This document shows, in pieces, positions 1-11,911 of a stretch of DNA of 64,000 bases. Below the pieces are notes generated by a model. That model did not search any database, had not been told where the DNA came from, and saw nothing but the letters and a program-made list of their open reading frames with translations. The DNA comes from Rhipidocladum racemiflorum. Lineage: Eukaryota; Streptophyta; Magnoliopsida; Poales; Poaceae. Made by a program: the position numbers and the translations under genes. How positions within the stretch are numbered: the first letter of the stretch is position 1; every line of letters begins with the position of its first letter. The stretch lies in NCBI GenBank assembly GCA_036346355.1, contig CM070581.1, positions 2,666,001 through 2,730,000 on the forward strand. Reading direction: 5' to 3'.

Positions 1-165
1 AAAAAGCCCGTACGTCGCAGCCCCGAGTATCCAGCCCAATTAAAGCCCAGAAATGAACAGCTTGGGCTATGGGTAAAGAGTATTGGGGGGAAAAGCCCGT
101 AAGTCGCAGCCCCGATATCCAGCCCAATTAAAGCCCAGAAATGTACAGCTTGGGCTAGGCCGGAG
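1..165. promoter_or_regulatory. Tandemly duplicated promoter segment rich in AGCCCA/TGGGCT (site II-like) motifs
   Basis: Two near-identical copies of a roughly 70-bp segment start at about 2 and 95 (period about 93 bp). Each copy carries AGCCCA twice and TGGGCT once. TGGGCY (site II) motifs are known in plant promoters of ribosomal-protein and ribosome-biogenesis genes and are bound by TCP factors. The segment ends about 140 bp before the ATG of the YAR1-like gene on the plus strand. A promoter role is inferred from position and motif; the window edge may cut off further copies. Confidence 0.5.
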
Positions 166-301
166 TAACACGCGGCGCCGATGTGTCCAGGAAGCAGGAG
201 CAGCCCGACCGCCGCCGTCCGCAGGAAACCGCAGCATCAGGCGCAGCCGGCGGCACACCGACATCGTCTCCTCTACCTCCCAGTTCCTCGCGTGCGCGGC
301 G

Positions 302-1723
302 ATGGGCGTGGAGTCGGCGCAGCCAGCCCCCGCCGCGGAGGCCTCCGCCGCCGAGCAGGCCCAGGATCTCATCGACGTAAGCCCCCAAACCCCAGACCCC
401 CTCATCGCCGAAGCCTCTCTCTCCTGTTCTTATGCGCCGCTGCGTATCGCCAGGCTGCTAGGTACGATGACCTGGAGGACGTCGTCGCCCTCTTCTCCGC
501 TGGTGTTTCCCTGGACTCCACAGATTCGCAAGGCCGAACGGGTTGGTTTGAATCCCCAAAACTGAACTCTTCCACAGTTCCACTGCCTGAATTGCTCCTA
601 GTTTGCTCTTCAGATTTTTTTTACTGTCGTGTCAGTATGAATCTGCTATGGATATCGTTGCACAGAACAGACTGCGTAGCATGAGTGTGTGTGTATATAT
701 GTTCAGTGAATAGGGTTTAGTGTCTTTGCTTGAGGTGGAGTTGCTCCATGATATAAGCCCAGTGTGTAATGAGTCGATGAGTCTTTAGGTTTCCCTTGTG
801 CCTTCTTTGCTGAGGAGGAGTAATGGTTTACCTGTTCCTATTGTTATCAAGCCAACAACGTGCCAAGATACCTATCCTAAATTGGCTGTCTAAGCTGTAA
901 AGCCTTTGAAAGATTTCAAGTTCATATGAAGCCCATAAACTCGATTTACTGTATTGGTCATTCCTGTAGGGTACTTGTGATTGCAGCTTAGTTAACCCAC
1001 CCTTTGCGGTTGATTTCAGCTCTTCATATGGCCACTGCCAATGGGCATCTTGCTGTGGTGGAATACTTGATTCAAAATGGAGCGGTAAGAAAGCTACTTT
1101 GCTACGGTTATTTACTGCATTGAATTATATCAAATGCCTCATTTGTGATATGAGTTTAAGCTTAGTTCCTCTGAACTCTTGAAGTTATTTCATGGACTTG
1201 GGATCAAATTTGCACATTTGTTTAGACTAGAGTTATAAGCACAGTTTATGGCTGTATAATTGAAACGCAGAATGTTAATGCCACAAACTTGGAGAAGAAC
1301 ACGCCCCTCCACTGGGCATGCCTCAATGAACATATAGAGGTAATTTAGTTGATTTGCTGTTCTAACAGAGTAACAGCTTTTTTTCTTGTAATACTTAATG
1401 ACACTGGTGCCTCTGAAAATGACCTACCCAGGTAATCAAGGCTTTGATATGTGCTGGAGCTAGTGTTAGTGCACTGAACAGGTATGCTTGATCTAATCAT
1501 TGCATCTCAACAGGGGACAGTTTTGTTTACAAAAATGTGTTTTCCAGGACCCTGTATCTGGTTTTCGTGGGTAATGACAGTGTTTTTAAGGCATGATTTG
1601 GTATTCTGCAGCCACGAGAAAACCCCTATGGATGAAGCAGTGACCAAGGGCAAGATGGAGGTGATTGACGCAATCAGTGCGGCAGTAGCTCAAGCAGAGC
1701 TCGATAGTGTTACTGTCTGCTAA
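302..1723 (+). CDS. Ankyrin-repeat protein, YAR1-like (ribosome-biogenesis type), 6 exons
   Basis: Exons 302-376, 454-541, 1020-1084, 1271-1339, 1432-1481 and 1612-1723 join into 459 nt, a 152-aa protein, with GT-AG introns throughout. After an Ala/Glu-rich start (MGVESAQPAPAAEAS), a helix-like segment (residues 26-50, AARYDDLEDVVALF) leads into ankyrin repeats at about 54-76 (ALHMATANGHLAVVEYLIQ), 87-115 (TPLHWACLNEHIEVIKALI) and 119-140 (TPMDEAVTKGKMEVIDAI). Size and architecture match small ankyrin proteins annotated YAR1-like or SPBP16F5.05c-like; yeast Yar1 is a chaperone for ribosomal protein Rps3. That role is transferred from the family and not shown here. The ATG at 302 gives a clean phase-0 exon 1; upstream frames run through intron sequence. 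The 3' UTR follows 1723. Confidence 0.88.
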
Positions 1724-2187
1724 ACGGCCTTGGTATTCTCCTTGAGGGATGGATGACATCATGACACACCTTTGTTCTTATCTTTATCTGGCATTGTCTC
1801 TCATTGTTTCTTGCTGTCTATGTCACTGATGATACTGATATGCTAATATCTGGGACAATAGGAGAGCTTGAGCCATGGGTTATCATCTGTGTCGGCAGTC
1901 GTTTGCTGGTGTCAATGACATAAAACCGCAGACATGCGAATCAATCTACTGTTGTGAGCAGCAGCCGAAGATAAGCCTTTCTTCTATAGTGTTGTAAGAG
2001 TCCTGATTGAAAGGCCCTTGGTCTCTTAGAATAAACGCCTTTTCTTCTGGTGGGCAGGAATTTGCACTTGTGCTGGTGATTATAACCCCTTTTGTCTTGA
2101 AAGTGTAATACTGTATGTACTTATGCCCACAAATGGAGTGTAGTTTGCTTGATAGCCTGCAATCGCAACCATGAGCAGCCATTTGGA
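1724..2187. other. 3' UTR and flank of the YAR1-like gene
   Basis: No second gene is visible. The first 200-300 bases after the stop at 1723 are probably 3' UTR. The rest is unremarkable AT-rich sequence up to an inverted-repeat element. Confidence 0.4.
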
Positions 2188-2417
2188 GGCTGTTTGGTTG
2201 CCGTCTCGCAAGAGCCTAGCCGTGGGAGCTTGCACCGCCCCAGCCTGGCTCTAAAGTGGCTATGAGTGTTTTGTGCATTGTGCTGGTCTGGCTCTCGCAT
2301 CGTGTATAGGCAACCAAACAGTCATCTTGCATACGTGAGTGCGCTCATGCGATATAAAGAGCAACCAAACACTAGTTCATTGGCTCAGTGAGTCTAGCCG
2401 CGTGGAACCAAACAGCC
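2188..2417. mobile_element. MITE-like element with GGCTGTTTGGTT terminal inverted repeats
   Basis: GGCTGTTTGGTT at 2188-2199 is matched by its exact reverse complement AACCAAACAGCC at 2406-2417, enclosing 230 bp with no coding potential. G-rich ends followed by TGTTTGG are common in grass hAT- and PIF-type MITEs. No clean target-site duplication is visible, so the superfamily is left open. Confidence 0.55.
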
Positions 2418-2884
2418 ACTTGATGATTGGATACTGCTCCAATTCACGTTATTCGGCTGGTTCCAACTACTCATTTGGGCCATGTCTCTGAACTGTAGTT
2501 TGGGCCACTGCGAAAGCTCACCGGTACAGAGCCCACTACTCAGCAAGCCAGAATAATCCATGAGACGAAATGCTGTGGATGATCTGCCTGTTTTGTTGCC
2601 CAATCCAGACTCGAGATGCTAGCTAGATCTCGCACATTGCTCCTATTTTAGTTTATTCTCACTCTGTCCGATCCAGGTAGGGATCGCCTATATATGGCCG
2701 TTTCGCCCCTGACAGCCGAGGCATTTTCAGCAGGTTTTTCCGACAGCCACAGGCCACAGCTCACACACACTCATCAGGTCGAGTGTTTATGTGGTTCGGT
2801 GAACCCTGGCTCGTCGCCTTTTAATCTCTAGGTCAGCGTCACGGTTAGAGGAGGAGGAGGAGCTTCTAGCAAAAGAAACCTAAC

Positions 2885-2920
2885 AAGGACAGGACAGGAC
2901 AGGACAGGACAGGCAGGACA
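2885..2920. repeat. Pentanucleotide microsatellite (AGGAC)n
   Basis: About six imperfect tandem copies of AGGAC, with one CAGG interruption near the end. Confidence 0.85.
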
Positions 2921-3082
2921 AGCCTTCCTCCTGAACCTCTTCTCCTCCCCTGCTCTCGTGCAACGTAATAAAGGAAGAGGGCACAGGACAGGAGCAGGAG
3001 GCCCTTGCCTTGGTTAACTATACTCAGGGCGTGAGACGACGGAGGCCGAAGAATTGATGCAACGGATGGCTCGTGATCGTGG

Positions 3083-3101
3083 TATATATATATATATATA
3101 T
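3083..3101. repeat. (TA)n microsatellite
   Basis: About nine uninterrupted TA units. Confidence 0.8.
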
Positions 3102-3493
3102 CCATCCATACCGCTATGTAATACTAGTAATAATGTTAATACGGCGTCTGTATTTCTTCAGGTATTCGTTGCCCTGCCACAAGTGGCCTCTGTGCGCGGC
3201 GGACACACGGCGATGTAACACTGGTAATGCTTGGTGTGTCACCTGATGCAGACTTCGACGTGTGATGTAAACTTGGAGGGCGACGCCGTCGGTTGCAGCG
3301 CTTTGGCATTTCCCCTCGGATCGCCGAGATGTTGGTGTGCGGCCGCATTAACTACCTACTCAGGCCTTTCGCAGGGAAAAACCGGTGGATCGAGGAAATT
3401 TACCCGCAGAGCGATCACGAGCGTCGTCGGCGATCCTTCGACGCAGCCCTGGCTTTGCTACAAACGGGCCTACAATATTCAGAAAAACTAAAA

Positions 3494-3691
3494 AACGGTA
3501 TACCGTTGCAATGGTATACCTCTGAAACTCATGAAACTTATGATTTTTTGCACTGAAACTCATGAAACTTAGCACTAAAAACTGATAAAACATGAAACTG
3601 ATGAAACTAAACACTGAAACTCATGAAACCAGCACTGAAACTGATAAATTTCATAAGTTTCATGGCTATACCGTTGCAACGGTATACCGTT
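3494..3691. mobile_element. Foldback/MITE-like element with 27-28 bp TIRs containing GGTATACC palindromes
   Basis: The left end 3494-3520 (AACGGTATACCGTTGCAA, then TGGTATACC) matches the reverse complement of the right end 3664-3691 with about two mismatches. The interior is built from imperfect direct copies of ACTGAAACTCATGAAAC and CTGATAAA. It has no coding capacity. Its class is uncertain because no convincing target duplication is seen. Confidence 0.6.
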
Positions 3692-6235
3692 CCCTAGTCA
3701 CTCTCTACAATATTAGGGTGTCCTCGTTTTGCTCTCGATCTAGCGCAAAAGGCGCGTGAATGGGGTTAATCTCACGTGGAGACTGCTCTATTTGCCATTC
3801 AATCGTGTTTCGAGATTCACACATTTAATCACAATCGGATGACGTCGGGGCAGTCCCCCGCGTGAGATCGACTCACTCCATAGAAGTTTTCTCCAATTTA
3901 GCAATTCACATGACATGTGTTCAGCCCATGTGACGGTGACCGTACAAATACAGAATTCATACAAATGTTTCGGTCTGGGGATCGGGCCGTGGCCTAGACC
4001 GTGTTGTACTGCCATGACCTGGCCAGCCACCGTGCCATGCCGGCCCTGACTCGTTTCTGGAGAGCCCGGATGCACCTCATTAGCATGTCATGTCACCTCT
4101 ATGCCGTACCAGCCTAGATCCTATCTATTTGGGCTGTTGCAGAAGAGAGGAAAGAGCTAGGGATGAGCGGGGCACTTACTGGCGTGGTCGCGGGATGGAG
4201 TGCAGCTCGGCTGGAGCACGAGGAAGGCGCTAGCGTGGCCTAGACCCGCATGGCGCGGTATGTCTTAATTTCGAACGGAAAGCTCCACGCAGCGCGCCAC
4301 CTCCCTTGCGGACTCCGCCCAATTCGAGTCAACGAGGTCGATGGGCATGGCCCTGCCATGGCCAATTGCCCCCTTGCCGTTATTTAGGAGACTGAGGCGG
4401 CAGTCAACAAGGACCAGACCGTGGCACACGGCAATGGGGAGGGAGCGAAGCGCGGAGGAGGGGAGAGGCCCGATATCGTTGGGGAGGTCAGCGGGAGAGT
4501 GATCAGAGATGAGGGAGATGGAGGGGAAAGGCCGAAGGTGGAGTGTGGGAGGCGGAGACAATGCTCGAAGCGGTTGACGGGGGCGCGCTTGAGGGTAATG
4601 AGGAGGCAGATGGACTCCGACGCTGGGATGGGGTGGTGCTAGAGCCACCGGAGGAGCGTTGCTACCGCGCAGACCATGTCCTCGCGGCGAAGGCGACTGG
4701 TGGGGGTGAATGCAGTGGTGGAATCCATCGGCGGCACGACACCAACTTGAAATTAATCTTGGTATTAATCAAATTTTGATCAGCTGGTATTATTTTTTCT
4801 GGTAACTAAAAAAACCGAATTGAATTTTTCGGTTAATTCGATTCGATTTTTCTACTTTAATATAGAAAATTCGGTTAACTGTTTACAAAAATCAATTTAT
4901 TTCTAAACCAAACCGGATTAATTAATCTATTAACTGAATGTGCACCCCTAACTGTCGCAGCCATATGCACTCTACTTCTTTCTTTATAGATGAAAGGCTT
5001 TGGCCAGCTAACTTGTTTTAATCGCATGCGCTTGATTACACTAGCTGCTGCCTGCTGCAGCCGGCTCTTCCCTGGCCTGCAGCTAGGTCTGCTTTGTTTA
5101 CCTGTATTGTCAGTAGTGCCAGTGTGCATATATGCATGTGTCAGTCGACACTCGACAGAGCCTTCGAGAAGAAAGCTTCCCCCAACGTCAATTCCATGTG
5201 TGTGTCTCAATACGATTAGTACTTGTTGCATTGATGGAGTACATAGTAGTACTCGATAAAACTCAGAGTAATTTCAGCACATTAGCCTCTCCACACAAAG
5301 TGCATAAATGCTCGAATAAAACTCACTAGAGGTACACTGTCATGACGGTAAAACAGCTAGCACCAAGTCAATTAGGAGCACTATTAACTTACATGTCCTA
5401 GCTAGACGTGGGTACTGGGTATTGTGCGGACCGGGCCGACACGGCACGAGCACAATGAGCTGTAGGTCTAAGCTCCGCTGTGTCGTGCTGAACTTGACTC
5501 ACCTTTGAGGAGCATAAGCACGGTCCATTAACATGTTGTGCTATTTTCGTGCTGTGTTGGTTTAGGTCCGATCTATTTGCAATATTGCGAGAAAAGAAAA
5601 GGAGCCGGAGACGTACGGGGCTAAAGCAGTGAACCTAAATATTATGAGAAAAAGAACTAAATTTTATTCATTCTCCACAAAAAGCATGTCGAGATAGTGG
5701 TTGATTTCTACTTTTGAATTTCACTGCGACCTGCTCATCGCTTCGAAAGATAAACTATACACCTTGCCTTTTAGCTTCTTTCATACGCTTGAAGCATTTG
5801 AATTCCCTCATGCTTGTTCCATTATTGAGGCAATTCCTTTTGCTTCACTTTTGCTGCTAAACTTTTCATAATATTTATCAAAAACTGTAAAAAAAAAATT
5901 ATGCCATGTTCGCGTATATCAGCCCTATAGCGTGCCATACCAACATTCACATGAGCCCTTCAAGGCGTGTCGTGCTGTGCCACCCATCATGCCCGACCAT
6001 TAGGCCTGGCACGACCCTGACAATTGTACTTTGCCAGCACTACGGCACAGCCAATGCACATGCGTATCGTGTCGTGCCATGTCTGTTGTGCCATAGGCCA
6101 GCAAAAAAAAGCTCGATCTGATGCCTACCCTATTCACATGTAGGTACTTAATCTAGTGAACATGATCATACACAAGAACAGGTCGTCCTGAATCCCAAAT
6201 CATGCCGAATTTGAGCATTGCCATGCATCCACACT
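3692..6235. other. Gene-free interval, probably old repeats
   Basis: No supported gene. The minus-strand open frame at 4265-4648 is proline-rich and matches no family I know. Around 4800-4950 the TTCGGTTAATTCG / GTGCACCCCTAA motifs resemble one end of a common grass DNA transposon. Around 5420-6100, repeated GGCACGACACGGCACG-like words mark another degenerate dispersed repeat. No element boundaries can be fixed. Confidence 0.35.
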
Positions 6236-6790
6236 AGATGGCAATGGGGACCCGAAATCTGATGGGTATTTACTCTGTTAGGGGTCAGATATGAACCATT
6301 TTTCATACTCCCGGGTCTATTAATGGGCAAAAGTTACTACCCAGTGGGTAGAGTGGGTACGGGTCCATTCTGTTATTACCCATACTCGTTCATCCGTGGG
6401 TCTGGTCCACTAGCGATCTGGTCGAACTGCCCAAGGCCCATCTGTGCAGCCCAGCCGGTCAACCTATCAAAATCTCTAAACCCTAACTGCCTTATAAGGT
6501 ATCCTGCCCAAGGCCAAAATGTGCACTTTAGTATAACATTTAATTTTTAATATGGATATCCATTGCATTTTCATTGAATTGCCTTATAAGATATGCTGTT
6601 GCAACCTGCAGGGATATCTGTCCATAATGCATGTGCGGGTTACTCGTCGGGTCCCCGTTACCCGCACGGCATGGGTATGGGTAAATTTTGTACCCATGTG
6701 CTGGTATGGATATTGTGGCCGGTAAATTTTATTAATGCATGTACAGATACATGGTGGTGATACCCGTTAAGTACAGGCCCATTGCCATCT
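6236..6790. mobile_element. Non-autonomous DNA transposon with AGATGGCAATGGG terminal inverted repeats
   Basis: AGATGGCAATGGG (6236-6248) is mirrored by CCCATTGCCATCT (6778-6790), a perfect 13-bp TIR enclosing about 555 bp. The interior has GGGTAC/TACCC-rich words near both ends and no transposase frame. A hAT-like origin is plausible, but the target duplication is unclear. Confidence 0.55.
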
Positions 6791-6999
6791 CTAATCCACG
6801 TACAACTCCTAGCTGTCTCTAGCCCCCTCTTTTAATTCTCTCTCCGTGTGTGTTTGTTTGTTCGAAAGAGTCGGCACGCACACCTCACATGCACACACAT
6901 GCTTAAGGGGGCATGTCATATTGACGTCGCAATTTGTGCGAGAGGAGGCATGGCATGGAGCCATGGATCGCTGCGCTGCATGCATGCATATGAAACTTT

Positions 7000-7190
7000 G
7001 ATTATTAACATTTTTTAAATATTTAAATTAGATATATAAAAAATAATATATATAGATTTATCTTAAAAAAATATTTTTATAATATTTTTATTTATTATAT
7101 TTTCTAAATATATTATAATAAAATTATATTTTAAAAATCATATCGATATTAAAAATAATAACTATTTATATCCGGGGGAGTAATTCGCTT
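7000..7190. repeat. AT-rich degenerate MITE remnant
   Basis: Very AT-rich sequence ends in CCGGGGGAGTA at about 7172-7182, resembling one end of a Stowaway-type MITE. The matching left end is not visible, so this is a truncated or decayed copy at best. Confidence 0.3.
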
Positions 7191-7196
7191 AGGGTG

Positions 7197-7365
7197 TGTT
7201 TGGTTGGTGGGATGAGGTTGAATGGGATGGGATGGTCCTGTACCATTTGATTCCATTATTTTGGGTGAATGAAATGGTTCAGCATCTAGTGGGAATATTC
7301 CTTAAAATTGTACCACTTGGTTCAGGATGAGATGGTTCCATTCAAGCAGCCAAACACATGAATAA
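7197..7365. mobile_element. Tourist-like MITE, degenerate
   Basis: The left end GTGTGTTTGGTTGG follows a TTA-like flank. The right end CAGCCAAACACATGAA is an imperfect inverted match followed by TAA. The interior has imperfectly palindromic words such as GGATGGGATGGTCC. The 3-bp TTA/TAA target preference and TGTTTGG ends fit PIF/Harbinger-type MITEs. Confidence 0.4.
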
Positions 7366-8491
7366 CTTTTTTCTTGAACCATCTCATACATATTCCACTT
7401 GGTACAGGCAACAAAAGCTAAGCTAGGACCTACGGACACGAGTGGAGCAAGGGCACATCGTACCGCCACGTTACCTTCCACGGTGGATCGGCGACACGCG
7501 AGCCCTGCCGCCCCGGCACGAACGAGTAATGCCTGCGTACGTACGTAGCAGTACAGGAGTACGTACGTACACAGCTCTAACTCCGTCGAGGCATCCTTGA
7601 CGATGAACTGATGGGTCTCCGAGCCCCTACACGTACCGACGTACATTGTACAAGATCCACACGACACAAGCTTGAAGAAGATTTAAGCAAGGTGCAGCGC
7701 AAGATCGATCCGATCGCATGGCCGGCGTACGTAGATCAGATGCTGCTGACGACAAATGCATGTACACGGCAGATACCGTGTCACGCTGGAGAAGCCGTCT
7801 CTTAGCAAGAGAAAGCGGGAGCGTATACCCGCTTACAGCCGTGGCTCAACGGTGTATGGTTTAAGGCCCCGTTAATTAGGAGCTATAGCATAGATAGGGA
7901 TTTTACATGAAACTACTCAGTTCCCATGCATAGTAATATATATCCAAGTAATTCAGCTTTTCAAACGAGGCCTTAACGTGACAGCTGCTTCTATCCCAAA
8001 ATACAATTTAATTCGCAATCTATGTAGCCTAGAAGGCTTTGAAGTGAAGAGCTCCATGTGTTGTATCTAAGTATCTTGTATGTGGCCTTGGAGACATCGA
8101 AGTGAATCTGTGGAAGAAGGACTAGGATGGGGCCATGGGGCCTTCGGCTAGTACTAGTAGTACCCCTATGCTCTGGCAAATAGTGCAAGCTTAAGCGCAC
8201 GCGTTAGCCTTTCCCTTTCATCATTTACATGTCCGTTGCATCTGCCTCCGAATGATCACCACCGTACGATCCACTCAGATCCACAGCTCCCTTGTACGCA
8301 GTATAATTGCTAGCTTTCCCCTTTACAGCATCATCCATTGAAACACCTCTCCCAACAGTACAGGACACAGCCATCTCAATTCCTCCTCTAAATTAAGCAA
8401 CCTCCATGTAGTTCTCTGCATCAGAATAGGGGGCAAATCAGACGGAACTCGACTATCCAATTTCCCTTCATTCTATTTTCTTCCCTATATT
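7366..8491. other. Gene-free interval before the nested retrotransposon
   Basis: No gene or element recognised. Short CGTACGTA-rich words occur near 7535-7570. The last five bases (8487-8491, ATATT) are the left target-site duplication of the Ty3-gypsy element. Confidence 0.4.
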
Positions 8492-11293
8492 TGTGACGGA
8501 CCGCCTTTTTAGGGGCAGTGCGAAACTCACAACAGCTACCCAGGAAGACTAACTGTTGTAAAACAAGAGTAAAATTACCTGGCCAAAAGCCAATTCAACA
8601 CTTTTTATTCAATATAGGGCCTAACGCCGTGGTTTTTACAAAAGAGGCGCGGCAGGCCCGAATAACTTACAAGCAAAACACCGCAGCGCAGCCTGAGCAA
8701 AAGACCAAGACCTCAAAACCAACAAAATCGCCAACTACGAACTCAAACGCTCCAGCTTCTTCAAACTCCGAAAGGCGGGGTTGCAAGGGTGAGTACGGAG
8801 TACTCAACAAGTCGTCGGAGAATTCGAATACTATATGCGAGGATTATCCAAAGGGATGGCAATAGGGTTAAGTATCTGGATGCAGTTTTCTTTTCTAACT
8901 CATTTTACATTTGAAACACAAACCATAAAGTAATAGCTAGGGGGGTTTTCACAAGTTCACAACACTTAACCAACTTCTTCCAAATTCACCAAACAGTAAC
9001 TTGAGCTTGGTTGCGGGTATCACCCCAGTTCAAACTTAACTTCATTAACCGGAAGTACGGCGTATTCGAATACCACCATGATTAACTCTGCAGAGGTGCT
9101 CAGCTTTACCCACAAGATATCAACGACCGTTACACACAGGCAACTAGAATACATGCGGTCGGTCGAGATGATCACAGCATTTCGTTAACCATTCCAGTTG
9201 GTTTAGTTGTTAACCGATAGTACCGCTACCTTGGACTCAGGGTCCCCATTAGCGTCTACCGTTGTGAGAACCAAGAATGTCGCGAAGGACCATTCCCGTT
9301 CCACCCCTCCTGCTCTTCCTGCCAGAAGGCCGGTCCCCATTCTCTCACGAGAATGGTAGCCACCAAAAGAATCCAATTTTTAGGTTCAGAATGATTAATT
9401 TATCGAGCTATGTCTGATACTAGTCTGCCGACCACCCGACTCGTGGTTGAGCGGATACTTAAGTTGTTTACGTTGCTCAAGGGGTTGTTAACCTTATATC
9501 GCCAAAGATTAAGCCTTCATCCGCAAACCCGATCCCAGATCCCATAATACCGCCACCAAACAAACCAAGGCATTAATCATCGGTAGGGATCGGAGTTACA
9601 TCCACTGGGATTTATCGATTCTGTCCCCCAAATCAGAGCACTTTCACAAACATCCGAATCGAGATTCGACAAAGATTTTATTTCCTTTTTCAAAGCATTT
9701 GAGCTAACTACAAGATTAATAATAACTAACTTAACAGGGTACTAGTAATCATCTAGGGTTACAAAGGATTTAATATGGTTCAAAAATTTCAAGGAGGTTT
9801 CATGATCAATTCGGCATTACCTAGGTATCATGTCATTCCAAAATAACGGTTTTCAATAATTCAACATACAGTAAAATAATGCGATACAAAATAATTACTA
9901 CTATAGCATGGCATGATTGGGATCAACATGATCAAGGGTGTACGGCTTGCCTTGCTCGGCGATCGGATCGGCTGAACTGCAGAGGAAGTAGTCGTTCGGG
10001 GCTTCCGTCGGGTCCAACGTCTGCTCCGGGAACTTCTCCGGGATCTGCGGCTGCTCCGGGAACAGCTCCGGCTCCAGGGACTGCTTCCGGAATTGTCCAA
10101 CGTCTGGATCTAGCGCGACAAGAACGAACGACAAATAAAGAAACGAAAAACGGAAAAGAACCGGAAACGAAAACGAAATCGGAAACCGGAACCGGGCCGA
10201 GAGAGAGAACGAAGGGCGAAATGGGCAATTCGGAATTTTGGGAACTCCGGATTGAGGAACGGAGGGCATTTTTGGACTTAGTGGATCGAAACGGTTCGGA
10301 TAGTGTATTTGGTGGGTTTCTGGGGCTCACGGAATTTTCGGGGATTTTCTGGGTATTTTTCTGGAATTATCTGGATTTAAAACGAATTTCCGGAATTAAT
10401 TAATTTAATTAAATTCCGAAACGCGTTCTTCGCTCCAACCGAATCGGTCAAGCTTCGCGCGGATCGGGCCACGCCACGCGGCGTAGGCGCGCTGAGGAAT
10501 CGGGCCGCACGCCCAGCGCGGCGAAGCGGCGAGGTTTACCGGGCCTGGCGCGACCGCAGGCGCCGAGAGAGGGAGGGGTGGAGCTGGCAGGTGGAGCCCG
10601 TCGGGCCGACCAGGGCAAGGCGGGGCTAGGCACAGGGGAACAGGAAGGCGGCGAGGTGGCGGCGCTGGCGGCGGCCGAGCCGAGACGGGGAGGCGGGGAG
10701 GCGGAGCGGGAGCTCACCCGGGACGAGGTGAAGGGGAGCGGGGCGAGGAGGAGCTGCGGGGTCGCGCGGCTTTTATAGGCGCGGGCGAGGGCAAGGCGAG
10801 GCGAAGGCACGGCGCGACGGCCGGCGCGCGCGGCGGCGCGAGCAGGGTCGGGCGACCGGCCGCAGCGGCGTAGGCGGCGCTGGCACGGCGCAGCGCGCGA
10901 TGCGGCGGCAATGGCAGACACTGGCGGTGGCAAGCCACGGCGGCGGGCGCTGGGTCCACACGCCGACAGCCATACGGCAAAGCGGCGGAAGCAAGCGCGG
11001 CGCGGGCCAAGCAACGCTGGCGGCGACACGGGCGGCGCGCGAGGGCGCGGAGGCGGCGCGCTGTCGCCGAGGCGCGAGGGACGGAGGCGGTCGAGTCGGG
11101 CCACCACCTGGCGAGGCCAACGGGCCGGAGAGGAGATGGGCCGGACGGCCCACAAGCAAGGAATTTGGCCCAAACAGAAAAACGAAAAACCAAAACCAAA
11201 ATCAACTGCAAAATTCAAATTTCAAATTCGAGATTTGAACTGAAATTTGAGTCAACTCCAAGTTAAATTCATTTTGAATTTTGGGTTGTTTCA
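8492..11293 (-). repeat. 3' LTR of the Ty3-gypsy element
   Basis: A 2.8-kb LTR with TG...CA ends, paired with 25926-28698. About 480 bp of its AT-rich middle (around 9660-10140) is virtually identical to the partner. The rest differs by many 1-4 base indels, heavily so in the GC-rich segment 10450-11150. Open frames on both strands of that segment are composition artefacts. Confidence 0.88.
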
Positions 11294-11311
11294 ACCTACC
11301 CCACTTAAAAC
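11294..11311 (-). other. Polypurine tract of the Ty3-gypsy element
   Basis: On the minus strand the bases abutting the LTR read AAGTGGGGTAGGT. Purine-rich sequence here primes plus-strand DNA synthesis in LTR retrotransposons. Confidence 0.6.
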
Positions 11312-11911
11312 AAATCTCGTCCCCGAGATTTATTCCTCCTGGGGAGAAAGGTTGGGAAACTACTGCTGCAAACTGATTCCTTTTTCTCAAGGGTCCTTCG
11401 AGTGTGTGATCCTCCCACAGCACTCGGTAAATCTGACAATCTCAAACTCAGTCTTTTTCTTCCTGACTTCCATGATCTTGACTGATCTTTCTTGGTGAAC
11501 CATAAGGCAAGTTCGATTCTTTGACGGCACTTGATCTGGCTGTTGGCTGAAATGTCTTTTCAGTCGGGGAAATCTGAATCATACTGTGAACTCTGGACAA
11601 ATCCTGAATTGACTGTAACTTGCTTGCCACCTCTCTGATTCTGTTAGAAACCTGGTATGGTTCGGTCTAGCTAGGCTTCATATCATGTGTCGGGTCATCT
11701 TCCACGTATGGCTTGAGTTGTTATAAAGCATGCTCAATCATTCTTTTATCCTGTATCAGCATACTTGTCGATCCTTTCTCCTTAGCACTGAAATCTGTCC
11801 GATAATCTTGGTTTGTGTCTTGGGAGTGTGGCGACTGGTGCTGATGTTGAATTCTGCTTTCAGATTCCTGGAAATTGTCTTCACACTTCTATGTCCATCT
11901 GTAGGGCTGTA

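Larger units (their letters stand above)
2418..3493. other. Gene-free interval with simple repeats
   Basis: No supported gene. It includes a (CAGGA)n tract at 2885-2920 and a (TA)n tract at 3083-3101. GC-rich sequence near 3170-3480 gives open frames without recognisable domains. Confidence 0.4.

Noticed and set aside
181..684. Longer upstream starts and read-through frames for the YAR1-like gene
   Set aside because: They read into intron 1 and intron 2; only the spliced model from 302 gives continuous ankyrin repeats.
4265..4648. 127-aa minus-strand frame as a gene
   Set aside because: Low-complexity proline-rich N-terminus, no recognisable domain, and surrounding repeats; a similar-sized frame is open on the other strand.
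10448..11243. Long open frames on both strands in GC-rich DNA (also 27852-28671)
   Set aside because: They lie inside the two gypsy LTRs, differ in frame between the copies, and show only Arg/Ala/Pro-rich composition without domains.
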